NCBI GenBank assembly: GCA_964036045.1
Contig: OZ038381.1
Location: 116,581,790-116,645,789 of the forward strand
Source: Eutreptiella sp. 'Long Island Sound 2002'
Lineage: Eukaryota > Euglenozoa > Euglenophyceae > Eutreptiales > Eutreptiaceae
Length of the DNA stretch: 64,000 nucleotides
Direction: 5' to 3'
Made by a program: the position numbers and the translations under genes. The notes beneath the pieces were generated by a model. That model did no database searches and was not told where the DNA came from. It saw only the letters and a program-made list of their open reading frames with translations. This document shows, piece after piece, positions 32,824 through 45,765 of this stretch (the first letter of the stretch is position 1; each line of letters opens with the position of its first letter).

Positions 32824-35079
32824 ATGGCCCTGGACATCGACAGCCTGCTAGAGCTGAAGCTCCAACACACGGAGAACACGGAGCATCATATGGACCTCAC
32901 CCCGCCGGAGCTCGAGCCCGCAGCAAGCGGCCCCGCGGACCCCAGCCCGCATAATGCCCCCCCGCGCCCCCCCCCCCGCGAGCGGATGCCCTGGACGCAC
33001 CTGTCAAACGCCCTGCAGCGCCACCACCCCACCCACGAAACCAGCAAAGGGCCCGCCGAGTACCGGGCGTCCCTCCAGCATGACCTGCCCGACGTCACGG
33101 GGCCGGGGCTCCAGGGGTACACCACCGCCCCCCCCTCTCCAGGCACCCCCACACAAGAATGGGAGGACGAGTACGCCGTCGACGTCACCGACATGACGGC
33201 ATAAGTGGAAAGCGTGGAGGACCCGGAGCAAGACACCGTCCTCAGCCTCCTCGCCTACCACAGCTGGAGATGGGGCCACCAGGTCACCCTCCACCGACTG
33301 CAGGACGGACCCCACCAGTGGTCCCCAGAACAGACGGCGAAGTGGGACATCGTCCTCCAACTCACCCCCGAGGGCTTCTACATCCTCACACACAGCGGAT
33401 TACCCGACGCCACACCCAATGCACAGGCGCTGCCGCTAGCCCAGCCCCAGGAGGACAACACAGACGCACCCCCCCTGGAGGAATGTATTTGGGACCCCCC
33501 CACAGCCACCACCGAACGCATGCCGCACCGGCTCACCAAACGCCACCTCCCCCATAACTACCATGCCACCAACGACGCGCGGGGACGCCGCACACTGCCC
33601 CTGCAGTGGGCATCACCCGAGGGCACCTTCACGTGGGGGGAAATCCTCCCCGGCACCGTGGCGCTCACGTACCTGTGGCTCCAGGACGCGGAGACGCACA
33701 CGCAGCCCCCCGGCACACACCTCCTCCTCACCCTAGAGGGAGGGGCCGCCGTCAAAAACGTCCACACAGCGGAGGGAGAGGACTACGTGACGGCGAATGC
33801 AGACACCGCAGTATGGCTGCAAGCTCACGAGCACACCACACCCCCCACCGTAGTACCGGGGTCACACCCCTGGCACGTGGTCATCGTGCGACTGCCCACA
33901 GGGGCAAACACAGGAAGCGCTCAACAGGAATGGGCGGACAGGTCGGCACACGTGTGCGCCTCCCTGCACGAAGGGCTGCACAGACCCTCCCTCACCAGTC
34001 ACACCCTCGAGCCGGCCCCCACCACGGCCGAATCCCACACCGGGGCGGCCCCCCCCACCGGAGTCTGGGCCTACACGCGCACCCTCGACCGCGAGGCAGC
34101 AGAAGCCCTCAAGACCGCCATCTCCAACCACCAGGGCCTCGTGCACACCCCCCACGATAACACGCAAAAGAGCTACACCCTATGGTGGCACCACCCCGCA
34201 CCAGAAGGGGGCCTGCAGCCACCGGCAGACCAGCCTGGCATCGGCCCAGACCTCACAGCTATCGCCGACGCCGTCGCCGCCATGGCCCAGCAAGTTGGGG
34301 CGCCACCCCAATGCACACTGTCCATCATCATAGAAACGGCGGCACGCCACAACCCAGCTTTCGCACACTTCCGGGGAGGCCCCATTCATCCCACCCTACC
34401 GGACCTCGACCTTCCTGCCCACGATCCGTGGGCCGTCCACATCTTCGTGCCCCACGACACCGCGCCCAAAACGGGGGACGCGACGGCACGCATCACCAAA
34501 CAACTCCCCAATACCGCACTCCACTACGACATATCAACGCCAAATGTCATTGTCACCCACAACACGGGTCGCGACCACTACTACCTCCAGGCCACGCATG
34601 AGCACTCCCCCGTCACCATATACACCTTCACCACCTACCCTGGCCTCCAGCCACCGCAACACAACCCGCATCCGGCATGGAAGCATCCACTACACTTCGC
34701 CCCGGCCCCGCGCAAAGAACCCACCCACCAGGCGCCCCCTCCCACCGACAGCACCGCCCTCCACACAGCCCGCAGACGGGCCGCGGCACACCACCAAAAC
34801 CACCTGCTCCCACGCATTAACGCTCGACCCGGCACCGTCACCGAGGCCACCCACAAAAGCACCTTGAACCTACTGGCCCGCAAGCTACGCCCCAAAATGG
34901 CACTGGAGGACACACTCTGGATATACTATGGCGAAAGCCGCACGGCACGGGCGGCGGACCTCCGCACCATCATCCCCCGCCACATCCAGCGCGCGGTAGG
35001 GCCCTTCACCGTGTACGCGGTACCGCACCCCATAACAGCCCAATGCACCCACTGCAACCCTCGGTGCACGGTACCATGA
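32824..35079 (+). pseudogene. ORF1 of copy C, 5' portion
   Basis: The frame begins with MALDIDSLLELKLQHTE at 32,824. It is interrupted by TAA at 33,202 (a Tyr codon in copy A) and runs to 35,079, where LTR element 2 cuts it. The protein has no motif I can name. Conserved stretches include LSLLAYHSWRWGHQVTLH, GVWAYTRTLDREAAEALK, TPNVIVTHNTGRDHYYLQA and HIQRAVGPFTVYAVPHP, each recognisable in copy A or B. Near-identity with A and distant similarity with B suggest a family-specific ORF1. By position it should be the RNA-binding or particle protein of the retrotransposon, which is inference only. Confidence 0.75.
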
Positions 35080-35080
35080 G

Positions 35081-35863
35081 AAAGGTTTATAGTGGTTTCA
35101 ACACTGTGTTTTTGTCTCTCCTGCTGCTTGCTGCTGGTGTAGGGTTTCCTGCTGCTTGTTTTTGAAGATGAAAAGCCTTTGTTTGCTGAAATACAGTCAA
35201 TCCAGGATAGCCGAAGCCAGAGGTATGCAAGGAGAAGAGAATCAGGATCAAAGCATGAAGGGCTGCAGTGTAAACAGTGAAAGATGAAAGGATATTCACA
35301 GAAACTGCAACTCAGGTCAAATCGGAATGCATATTCACAAAGATAGCTGAAATGTTTTGGAAAAGAGTTGGAAAACTGCCCCATGGTCACTCTATCTCCA
35401 TAGTGCCATCTCAGGAGATGTGCACTCTTTGTTTTGGGTCCCATATGTGCTGAGGTGGCAGGGAATGTGGCGATGAGGTCACTGCCATGTCACATGGGAT
35501 CTTTCTACTTAGCTAGGCTGAATGGGAATTGAACCCAGGACCTCTCAAAAAGAGGTGCCCAGCCCCCTAGGGTGCATACCACTAGGACAGCTAAGTATTC
35601 ATGGAAAAACATAGATAAATTCAGAGGCTCTGCCCTGGATATGTCAGTACTGAGTCAACTCAGGAAAAGATGATTTGCCTCACATTGAAAGGGGATTAAG
35701 GGGTCCACTCCATATCCTGATTGGGTGTCTGGTTCCATAGGTCAAAATGTGTTATCACCACTTTTGGTGGGGCCAATACTAAGATAGAAATGCCTGGATG
35801 CTCAGTGCATCCCTAATACAACTAGAGTATGCCTCAAAGCATTGGAAAAGCACTTTTTCTTAC
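35081..35863 (-). repeat. 3' LTR of element 2 (left copy)
   Basis: Matches 45,780-46,562 from AAGGTTTATAGTGG to CACTTTTTCTTAC. In element orientation it starts at 35,863 just after a purine tract. It contains a tRNA-like segment (35,508-35,596). Confidence 0.93.
35508..35596 (-). ncRNA. tRNA-like segment inside the LTR (left copy)
   Basis: On the minus strand this reads a D-arm-like CCTAGTGGTATGCACCC(TAGG), an anticodon-arm-like ACCTC-TTTTTGA-GAGGT with TTT in the anticodon position, and a T-arm with loop TTCAATT in GGTTCAATTCC, close to the Pol III B box. CTTAGCT and AGCTAAG bound it and can pair. The spacing between the D and anticodon arms is too long for a working tRNA, so it looks tRNA-derived, SINE-like, rather than a functional tRNA gene. 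Confidence 0.55.
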
Positions 35864-35874
35864 TCCCCCCTTGT
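35864..35874 (-). other. Polypurine tract of LTR element 2
   Basis: The minus strand reads an AAGGGGGGA-type tract directly before the LTR start at 35,863, the expected plus-strand primer. Confidence 0.75.
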
Positions 35875-38255
35875 GCTGTGGTGGACACCACTGTCGCATT
35901 TTAGGAAAAAGGGATTTTTTCTTGGCTTTTCCTTGGTTTCCACATCTAGGTTAAAATACCTATAGTTTCCCTCACACAAAAAAATGGGCGCTCACCATGG
36001 CTGGCGCTCTTTTGCTGCTCTGTTTGTAACATTTCCTACAGAAGACTCAGCGCTCATGGCGCTGCCGGGGCTCCTGTGGCTTGGTAGGGTTAGTTTGGGA
36101 GCATGCCAAAACATGTGCATGTGCATCCCTCCCTCAAAGACGCAGCGCGACACAAACCCAAGGCAAGACACAATATACACACTCGCATGGGTTCTCGTCA
36201 ACCTGCTGGCGACCTGTGACCTGTCTTAGGGCAAAGGGAGTCGTAAAAAAAAATAAATTGCCCCTTGGTGGGGTCTGGGGTTCCGCTCAGTCTCTCCAGG
36301 CTGCTGCGCTTCGGCCCGAACACGGCCTACTCAGCGAGGCTGCGCGTGGGTATCTGCACAGGCAGGAATGGGAGAATTATGGACGAATCCACGCAAAAGC
36401 GAAGCGACGACACCAAAATCCGTCAAATGACGGCCTAGAATTTTTCTAAGACAACACACCTGAGCAGAATCCAATTGTGCATCAGAAGCACATTTTTATA
36501 AAAATTATAGTCATCTCTAGATTTTTTAAATCAAGAAATTCCTACGCATAAAAAGGCGGCGCGCAGGAGCGGCTCCTAGCGAAGCGCCGGAAAATGCAGA
36601 AATAATGGCATTATAAACGTATGTCTCACGTAGTCTTGAAAATGACGAGACACAATTAATAAATAAACATACAGATTCCACCCACACTAATAGAAGTATC
36701 AAAACTCTAAGAATTCGAAAATGAACGAAAAGACTTCAATGAATCAGGTATAAACTACAGGTATGCTCGTCTCGTATGCCGCATACACATTGCTCGTCTC
36801 GTGTCTCCGTGAACGAGTCTTGTAGCAGCGCTAACAACGATAGGACGCGATAGAGGGATTGATTAGAAAGATTGCAGATGATTAGAGGTGAGATTAGGGT
36901 CAAAACAGATGGCCTTTGGCCAGGGAGTGGTTGTCACGGGGGGCTACCGGTCCTGCCCTGCGGTGCAATGCGGGGCAACTGTGACAACTGCTCTTACAGC
37001 ACAAACCTCCCTTTTTGTTGCACTGATTAGAACATACACACTGATGCATAGCAACGTTTTTCGCTTGCGCCCCTCACGTGCCCACTTGCCCTCTCTCTCC
37101 AGCGGTAGGTAAGGTGAGTAAGCCCAGGCGGGGCCACCCCCTGGTGGAGTTCGTGATTGGGGCTCAGATGGGCAGGTTTGCCCAAGGTACTCGTGCATGC
37201 TCGCGCAATCACACACGCATTAAAGGGTAGGCCACGCGAAGTGCGCACGGTAAACCTTGTTTAGGCTACCCAGGGGCTCCTCGGTACGTTCTTTAAGAGA
37301 ACCTGAGGAGTCCCTTAAAGCTTGCTTGCTTGACAGGGGAGCTGATCCTTCAGCGCGTTTGCGGACAGTGTATTATAGGTCACACTGAGAACCGTATAAT
37401 ACGGAGAGCGTGGCTTTGTTCCTCCGCCGCAAACACCCCTTCATTTGCCTTTGTTTTACAGGTCGTCAGGTAGGGTGATTGGTGCAGCAGCATACCATTT
37501 TTTTCATGCCCTGCTAAACAAGGGCGCAGATCACAGAAACAAGTAACTCCGCCTCTGCCTGTGACAGAGCAGGGAGTCCGACTTCATCGACATCTGCGCC
37601 GTGCACGCAAAAAGAGCACCTCTTCCCTCCAAGCCCTAGCAGGGGAAACGCGTTGTGGCGTCTCCTGTTAGGCCACAGTTGCTTAGCAGCGCTGTGTTCT
37701 CTTGTCTTCTTCACAGGAGGGTCGCTAGGACCCACGACATGTTCTTCAACAACACCCAGTAGAGTGTGCGTGTAGGAGTGGTAGTCCTGAGTGGGGGCTT
37801 GAGCCAGTTGCAGCAGTGCTCGCCCACCAGGATGGTGCCACTGTAGGGTGTGTAGGACCTGTCGTGCGTGTGTCACTGTCCCACCCGTTTCCTGCAATTT
37901 TAGCAGGGATGGTGGGCTGTGGCAGTGGTTAGGTCAGTGTTTTGGCCACTTAGCAAAACGGCATTTTCATGCCTTCATAGCTTTTGGCCACCCCTCCCTG
38001 TAGTAGACAGATAGGTAGGGAAAACAATATCTGGATTAGTACACTGGGTATTCCCCAAAGGTTTTGCGCGAGCACAGAAATTGGGCGCTTAGGGGAGGGG
38101 AGACCCGGTGCGTACCCCGTGGCATCAATAAGCCAACCCTCCAGGTTTAGCAAGTGGCAGACTTGGGTATAATTGGGACACCACTTCTGCTGCTTGCTCT
38201 CAGGACCTTAGGAATAGCACACTCACACATACGCTTTGGCAGGTAAGGGTAAGGT
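35875..38255 (-). other. Non-coding 3' region of LTR element 2
   Basis: About 2.4 kb lie between the end of pol and the purine tract. I find no convincing gene on either strand. It holds several hairpins: AGGAGC/GCTCCT near 36,565; a long stem near 37,268-37,312 with arms containing CTCCTC and GAGGAG; and GTATTATA/TATAATAC at 37,371-37,403. Such a long untranslated stretch before the 3' LTR is unusual for a chromovirus and may hide another small insertion. Confidence 0.55.
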
Positions 38256-41200
38256 TCAGTCCCTAGCTTTAGTCTTGGAGGCAAGCGTCTCAGCGAGCCT
38301 CAGCAACTCACCAAGGTTGTTCTGGGACAAGTAGTCCACCAGAACTGAGTTTAGGCGTCCCTCAGGTAGAACAAACGCAGAGTAGGGCTCCCAGGTGGCC
38401 TCTTCGACTCCAAACCCTTCCCAGAGGGTGAGGAAGCGCCAACCCTGGCGATAGCGGTGGCGTAGGACAGACTTCACCAGGTAGAAGCCCTCCTTAGCCA
38501 TCTCCTCCGCGTTCATGTCGGGGAGTTCACCTTCAACTTCCATAGGGCTGGCAGCCCCTTGTGGGTCCAGAGCGGCGATTTCCTCGTCGTTCAGCTCCCA
38601 CTCCTCCCCACAGAGGTCTTCAGGATCATAGTAGCGCTTCAGGTGTTGAGCAGCACACACCGGGGTCGCCCCTAGACGGGGAGAACACCGCACGGTGATA
38701 CGGTGTCCATCCACTGATAGAATCTTGTACGGCCCGAAGTATGGGTCATCGCTGGTAGAGCGTGGTCAGGCGGGTAGTCGACTATGGTGCACCAGCACCC
38801 AGTCCCCCTCTTGGTAGGTGGCCGGTACTCGGTGCTTATTTCTTCTTGTTCCACTGACGCTCCCTCACTCTCTGGAGCATTGCCTTGGCCTTGTCCACCT
38901 TCGCTTGTTGCTCTTGGACCCATTCACCCACAGAAGAATGGGTGTCCTCTGGATAGGGGGCATGTAGGAACCATGCCGGGCGCCCTAGGAATAGCTCATG
39001 GGGCCAGTAGCCAGTAGCTGAACTCTCTTGGGAGTTCATCATCAAGGATATGACGGGGAGTAGTCTCGCCCAGTCTCTGGTGCGTTCAGTTTTGCACCGT
39101 ATCCTTACATTCTCCTTGAGGACACGGATCTGTCGCTCACATAGGGGGTTGCTCGTGTGAGAGTAGGGAATCCCCGTAGACACCTGGACATTGAGGGATC
39201 TCAGGACCCTCTTGTACCAGCCAGTATCTGAGCGTACTCGTACGTTCTCATCGGAGTTGATCTCCTTGGGAGCCCCATAGACACAAAACCACTCCTCCAG
39301 GAGTATCTTGATAGTCTCCTCCCCGGTAATGTGCTTGGTACATGGGAACACCCTGGTAAACCTGGTCAACCCACAGGTTACCACGAGGGCGAAGTCATAG
39401 CCCCCGAACTTCGGCATCTCCGTGTAGTCCACGTATAGAACAGTGTTAGCACAGTGAGGGATGGGCAGGGTCGAGTAGAGACCTCTGTCCCTGATATCCC
39501 TTGGTTTACAGGACCTGCACGGGCACTTGTCCACAATAGGCTGGAGGGTTTTCCGCAGTTGGTCGTCAGTCCACGTAGTGTGGAACCACTGCTTGAACAG
39601 CCTCAGGGTACGGTCAGCACCCACATGACCGCTGGACTCATGGGTCCACTTCAGCAGCGCTGGGACCCTGTCACTAGGCACCACAATGCGGTCCTCGTGC
39701 CGGAGGTAGCTCTTTTCCCTCTTCCACTGGTCTTGGTTGACCAGGAGGGGTTCAAGGCGTTTCTCCAGGCGCTTGTAGATATCCCCAAACTCCTTCGGGT
39801 ACTCCGATTGTTGGAGTCCATCCAGGGGGCGTATCATCGTCATGTTGAGGTCCAAGTTGACGTCCATACGGCTGAACGCCTCCTTAGCCAGCGCTTCAGA
39901 CCGGGCACCAATCAGGGCGTCGAAGTTGTTGCGGCTGATGTAGTCGGCACACTCGTTCTTCACTCCCTGGATATGGTGTACCGTCAGCCGTAGTTGACTG
40001 AGGTAGGTCCACCAGCGCCGTAGCTTGGCCTTCTCAGGTGGGGGGCCCTTCTGGAAACTGCGGACCGGTTCTTGGTCGCACAGCCAGACCACAGGGTTAC
40101 TCCCCAACAGTCGTGCTTGTGAGGATAGCACGAGCATACCCGCGAGCAATTCCTGCTCATAGGTGGAGTAGTTCCCCCTGGCCTGGTTCCACTTCCAGTT
40201 CCAGTGGCGCAGAAGTACTAGGACCCACTTGTCGTCAGGGTAGCTGTGCTTGAGGATTCCACCTCGGTTGAGACCTTCCGTCCCCCATTGGGAAATGGCC
40301 GAGTCGAACTCCTCCTTCTCTAGTGCTTGCCATTGGAACAACGTTCCACCACCGCCCACATTGCTGGCGTCGGTCACCAGGATAATCTCCCCTTGTGCCC
40401 TAGGCATGCCCAAGCACTTAGCGTTGGCTACCTTGTCTTTGAGCTCGTCAAACGCTTGTTGCTCTTGTGGGCCCCAGCGCCAAGTAGTACTCTTCTTGAT
40501 CAAGTCCGTCAGAACGGCGCTGGTGTAGGTGAAGTTTTTGATGTGGCGGCGATAGAAGTTGCACGCCCCAATGAAACTGCGTACATCATGAAGTCCTTTC
40601 TTGGGGTCTTCGTGTCGTACTTTGGCATCCATCAGGGGTTTGGCCTTAGAGGCCGCAGGGGTCCACCACCCATAGCCAACGTCAAACCCCAGGTACTGCA
40701 TGGTCTCCTGCATGAACTCACACTTCTCCAGCATGAGTCATGTGTGGTTCTCCTGGCAGACCGTGAAGAACTCACCCAAGAGGATTAGGTGATCCTCCTG
40801 GGTATTGGTCCCGAGGCATACATCGTCGATGTGAGCCTCCATCTGGGCACCACGGGATATGAGCTCCTGCACCTTAGGTCTCCTTCGTAGGATGGACAAG
40901 ATCTTGTTCATCAGCTCTTGGAATAGAGCGGGTGCGTTAGCCACGCCAAACGGCATGACCTTCGAATTGAACACCCTCCTCTGAGGAGTGATGAAGGCCA
41001 GTAGTTCCTGTGCGTTGGGCGTCAGGTCCACTTGCCAGAATCCGCTCCACTTGTCCATTTTGGTCTTGTGGCGACAGGAGGCTATCTTCTCCAGGGTGGA
41101 CTCCATATTGGGAATGGACCCTGAGTGGTTCAGCGTTTTCTTGTTCAGCTCTCCGTAGTCCACTACCAGCCGTTTGGCTGTAGACCCAGGTTTAGCCACC

Positions 41201-43166
41201 AGGAAACAGGGGCTGCAGTGTAGGGGGTAGTCCCCGTCCTTGTACTCCAGGACTAGGGCAGCGTCGATGCATTCTTGTATCTATCGCTCAATCTCGTCGG
41301 CCTGCTCTTTAGGTGCTGGATAGGGTCTCCTCCGGATCTTGTGACCCACGAACTCGGGTTTCAGCTTGGGGTCCATCTGTACCAGCTTGTCACATGAGGC
41401 TGGTGGGGGTAGTTCTCCGAACACCTCCAGATAGGTCCTTATAAGCTTCTGGACCCGCGGGTCCAATACTTTGATCTTGTCCTCCATGTCCTCGTCAGAG
41501 TGTAAGTTGCTTGCCCCCTGAGTAATAGACGTCGGGAGGTGGTCCTCCACCGACTCTTTGCCCGTGGTAGTGTCCTTCAGCCCTTGGTGGGCATATAGAA
41601 GGTCTTGTTCAACCATCCCCGGTGGACGATGGCAACATAGGCACGCTCAAGGGGGTCGTCCTCCTCTGGGGTCCTCACATGGGCGCCCCACACGCTCTTC
41701 ATGAGCTTAAGATCTACCTCCCTTTGCCAGGTGGTGATCTTCTGTTCGAGGTCCTCCTTCAATTTGGATAGGTCTCCCATACGTCCTTGCTTCAGTGGCC
41801 ATGAGCTGCGGGTAGGCTTCGCGTAGCATAGCTCTTTCGCCACCAACTTCCTCTTGAGATCCACATACTCCCTTAGCCTGGATCGAGGGTCCAGCTCCTC
41901 GTCGGAGGGGTCTTCCTCCCTCATGGAGAGTAGGGGTTTCAGTGGGGCGACGTACTCCGCGTTCTCCACTTCCTCCACACAGGTCTGCACGAGGAAGGCG
42001 TCGTGCTCAGTTTCGTCATGTGAGTGGATAGAGCTAGGTAGCTCAGATAGTCCACACTCAGAGACTCCATCAGGAACAGGTGCATGACAGGGAGAGTTGG
42101 GGGCGTTGGTGTCAGTCACGACGTACTCATCTCCTCCGGGTGTAGTCTCAACAGCATCTTGAGGTCGTAGGCGATCCTTCAAGTCACCCAAGGCGAGTCC
42201 GTCGCTTTCTCGTTGTATAGCCTGGACCAGAGTCGGGTCCAGATCCTCCCAGGGGATGGAGGTAAGACCTCCGTCCAGCACGCCCAGCATACTCCCCCAT
42301 CCGGGTTTCCCAATAGGCGTCTTACGCCCCAGAGGCACGTAGATGGCCTCATCAGGTAACCGAACAGAGCTGATAGTCAGCCTGTCCAGGAGGTTTCGCC
42401 AGTATTCGTTGCCCCCATGGGCTCCCCGATCGGGGAAACACAGGACCATACGGGAACGTTCCAAGGCCACCTTGGTCAGCACCTTCCCCAGTTCACTGAA
42501 ACTGGGGTTCCCGTAGGCCATCCCGAAAGAGGGCCAGTAAAATTTGTAGCTGCAGTTCTTCCCCTTGCTGCAGTAAAGGTCCAGTACATGCTGCTTGTCG
42601 CTGGCGAACAACTCCACACTCAGGTCTTCTCGAGAGTAACCCAACTCCTTCAGACCCTGGGTTAGGACTTCTTCCAATAGTTGATAGTCGTCAGTTTTGG
42701 AGGCCGCCATCATGTTCGAGGGCTCCTCCTTCGATAGCCTTAGGTAACTCGAGGTATGTTCCGACTGCTCCAGTGGCACAGACTCTCTGCCACTGCCGTG
42801 GTCCACGTAGAGGAGGTAGGGCGCTTGCAGAGTCAGGGATTGCATCTGTGAGTGCTGTACGAAGAAGTCAGTCCCCAGTACAAAGTCGAAGGCCTCAGTG
42901 TCCATCACATAGAACCGATGGGCGATAGTCCGGGAGCCCGTACGTACCTCCACCTTACAGTCCCCGCAGCTGTGCACCACATGTCCATCCCCCATGCGTA
43001 TAGCAGCGGTGGTCATGGTGTTCTTCAGGCTCCCACAAGGTAAAGCTTTCTTGGCCACTATAGATATGGTGGCGCCAGTGTCCAATACCCCCAGGTATTC
43101 GCGTCCCCCTAGTCGGATACGTACCCAAAACACCAGGTCTTGGGTGCCACCAGAGCGTCCCCGTCA
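38256..43166 (-). pseudogene. pol: pol of LTR element 2: protease, RT, RNase H, integrase, chromodomain
   Basis: Read 5' to 3' on the minus strand, the protease has VLDTGATISIV near 43,075. A frame change occurs near 41,580, then TAG at 41,281. RT motifs are RLVVDYGELN, KMDKWSGFWQVDL, MPFGVANAPALFQ and HIDD near 40,825, with His in place of the usual Tyr or Phe of the xxDD box. TGA at 40,738 follows. RNase H: LVTDASNVGGG, STYEQELLAG, LCDQEP. Integrase: HHCC zinc region, then YVDYTEM, NSDENVRV and CERQIRVLKENV as catalytic blocks. A one-base shift in an A run near 38,840 and TGA at 38,766 precede a GPY-like segment (DPYFGPYKIL) and a C-terminal chromodomain (YLVKSVLRHRY through EEATWEPYSAF). 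Same domain order as LTR element 1, but a clearly different lineage. Confidence 0.93.
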
Positions 43167-45677
43167 GAACTCCGCGGGACAGGTCACCTCGAACCCCTTG
43201 TTCCGCAGTTTGCGGGCAATCCTCATGAAACGGCTCCTCTTCTTAGCGTTGCCGTCATCACCACCTCCATGCTCACGCTTGGCTCCTTGTTCTTGCTGGG
43301 CCTGCGTTTGTGAGCGTGTGGTAGGACCAGACTGCCCTCCAGAGGGCTCGGAGTCCCCCCCTGGATTAGAGTTGGGGTTGCCTCCGTTCTTGTCCTTGTT
43401 CTTGTTGTCGGGCTGGCGGTTAGCGCCTCCTCCTCGTCCACCTTGACCCTTGTCTTGCCCTTGACCACGTCCTCTCGACTTGCCCTTGCCGGAGTCGTTG
43501 CCTTTGCCTTTGCCTCCACCTTTGCCTGAGCCTTTGCCAGGATCTTCACCCTTAAGCTTCGCCGATAGGCGTTGCTTATGGTAGCACTCATCCTCGTAGT
43601 GCTTCCGCTTCCCGCAGAATGCACACGTGATGGTGCACCTGTAATGATCCGGCAGCTTCGCTTTGGCGCCGGTGTTCTTCTCCTGCTGCTTCCCCTGGAC
43701 TAAGAAGCAGTCTCGCTGCTCGCAGTCAGGGGCGTGCTGCAGGTGGCCCTGCTCGTCCCTGGCATCACACCAGAATAGCTCCTTAACGTTCTCCATGATA
43801 CTGGCGTGGGCGTGTTTGGGGGTAGTCCCCTGCCCAGGTCGGGACACTTGGTACCCTTTGCCATGGCCTCCAGAACCTCCACCACCAGGACGGTAGTTGT
43901 TCAAGTGCTGGTCGCTCTCCCTCTCCAGCGCCAGCTCCAGGAGTAGCACGCATAGATCCTCGTAGCGGAGGGATCTAGCCTTGCGCTCCGCCGTCGAACG
44001 GCACTCGTCCCACAGCTCTCGAGGGAGCTTGGCCACCAACCAGAACAGCAGGTCGTTGCTGCTGTAGGAACTGGGCGTCAGTCGTCAAGCCCAGTGATCC
44101 AGGTCAGCCAACAGCTCAGAGACCCTGCCAGGTTTGGGGTTGTTGGGCAGCACGGGCAGGTTCTGGATCTCGGCCCTGATGGAGAGGTCGGTTTCGTAGG
44201 TCGGGTACTGCCTCTCCAGGGCAACCAACACATCGGCAAAGGTGGCGGAGTTAGTCACGATCTGCCTGACCTGCTTCTCCAGGTACTTGGTCTTGCAGCA
44301 CTGCAGGAGCAGATCGCACTTGACTCGCCCACTAGCGTGGGTTTGGCCGGTCAGTCGGAGAAACCGGCCAAAATTCTCAGCGAACTCGCTGAGGTCCTTG
44401 CCTGTGAACTCAGGCAGGTTCACCACGATCTTGGAGGTGGCAATAGCCTTCGCCTCCTGAGACCTGCGTCCCTCAGGGCGTCGGGTCTTCTTCTTCTTCT
44501 TCTTCTTCTTCTTCCCCTTTGGGTCCTCGGGGTCCTCCGGGTCATCGTCCTCCGAGGGCGAAGTAGAAGTCATCGACGGCGGCTCATCATCAGAGGGGTC
44601 TCCGCCTAGATCACTAGAGCCATAAGGCCCCACGTCCACCATTGCCCTAAAGGCTGTCAGCCCCAGCCGGTCCAGCTCGGCCCTCGTAGAGTTTGTCACG
44701 TGGCTGTAGGGCGGCTGGGCCGTTCTCGGTACGAAAGGAATTCTCGGTATAGCTGCAGGAGTCGGCATCGGTGGGCTCCTCAGGCTCCCCAGGGTGTTTG
44801 TCAACCCAGCCGCCAGTTGGTTGGCCTGTACTCGGTGGGGTGACATTCCCACCGTGGTAGGTGACGCTTGGGGCGGTATCATCAGGGGCTCCAGTTTCTC
44901 TCGGATCTCTTGAGTGAGGTCGCCCACGATTTTTGAAGTGGCTCCTCGGAGCACCTCGTTGATCTCCGACCGCGTGAGGGACCTGTTGGAGGATCTCCCC
45001 GATCCTCTACTCCTGCCTCGAAGAGACTCAGGTCCTCTCCTCAACCCACTCAAGGTTGCATACCCAGGTGCATACCCAGGAACATCCACATAGGTTGCAG
45101 TAGCGGGTAGTGAATGGGGATATTCAGCCGCATACCATCGCGGCGCAGAGCTGGAAGCCACCGGCTCACTGGCAGTAGTTGCCTCAGGGAGCGCAGTGGT
45201 AGGTGGGCCCATACCATAGGCGGGGTAGGGAGGCATGCCAGTAAAGCCTGTGCCCTCCGCCATAGGCGGGTTGGTTATTTGAGTGGATGTTGCAGCGGCT
45301 GGGTCTGGAATTGGGAGTGTGGTGGTTATAGGAGAGGGTGATGCGTGGAGGCCAGAAGCGCTTGGTGCGCCTTCGAAGGTAGGGTCATTCGTCAGGTCTT
45401 GCCCTTGTTCCTCTCCTTCGGCTGCTTCGTCTCCAGCATCCCTCTCGCTCTCTCTCTTCCTCTTCACAGGCTGAGTGACCACCTCCTCGACTGAGAGGGC
45501 CCTGAAGGCCGTCTGGAGTCCATCCAACGAGTCCTCAGCCACTTCCACTGGCCCATGTAAGGACTCCGAAGGTACAGCGCCGCTAGGTCCAGGTCCAGGT
45601 TCACCAGGTGCTGCCCTTGCCAGTGCCTCAGGCGCTGGCGCTGTCTTCACGTCGGCGTCCTCCTTCCTTGTGTCCAT
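43164..45677 (-). pseudogene. gag: gag of LTR element 2, with in-frame TGA
   Basis: ATG at 45,677 opens a frame that meets TGA at 44,085 and continues in the same phase to TGA at 43,164. The N-terminal 300 residues are low-complexity. A Lys run near 44,500 comes from an AAG repeat. The capsid-like region (NLPEFTGKDLSEFAENFGRFL onward) follows. The C-terminal part has a canonical zinc knuckle CAFCGKRKHYEDEC (C-X2-C-X4-H-X4-C) near 43,600 and a second Cys/His cluster near 43,700-43,760, then a Gly/Lys/Gln-rich tail. Phase continuity with protease suggests an original single gag-pol frame. Confidence 0.88.
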
Positions 45678-45678
45678 C

Positions 45679-45765
45679 TTCTTTCGCCCTTCTGCTTATA
45701 TGTGTCTGTACTCGGCGCACTGGATATACGGCGAGGGGTTGCTGCCGCTGCGCAGAGACAGACTG
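45679..45765 (-). other. 5' leader of LTR element 2
   Basis: Short stretch between the primer-binding site and the gag ATG at 45,677. No further feature is visible. Confidence 0.6.

Noticed and set aside
35508-35596. Functional tRNA-Lys gene
   Set aside because: The anticodon arm would read TTT, but extra bases between the D and anticodon arms and weak acceptor pairing argue against a working tRNA. Kept only as a tRNA-like segment.
38836-38923. Separate small gene at the end of element 2 pol
   Set aside because: It is the out-of-frame reading of the integrase C-terminus after a one-base shift; the correct phase gives the GPY-like segment and chromodomain.
17614-45677. Reassigned TGA codon in this organism
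   Set aside because: TGA codons sit where Arg fits and CGA-to-TGA decay explains them. TAG and TAA interruptions and frameshifts also occur, and most codons read normally. Reassignment to Trp or Cys would not fit these sites. Intact family members would be decisive.
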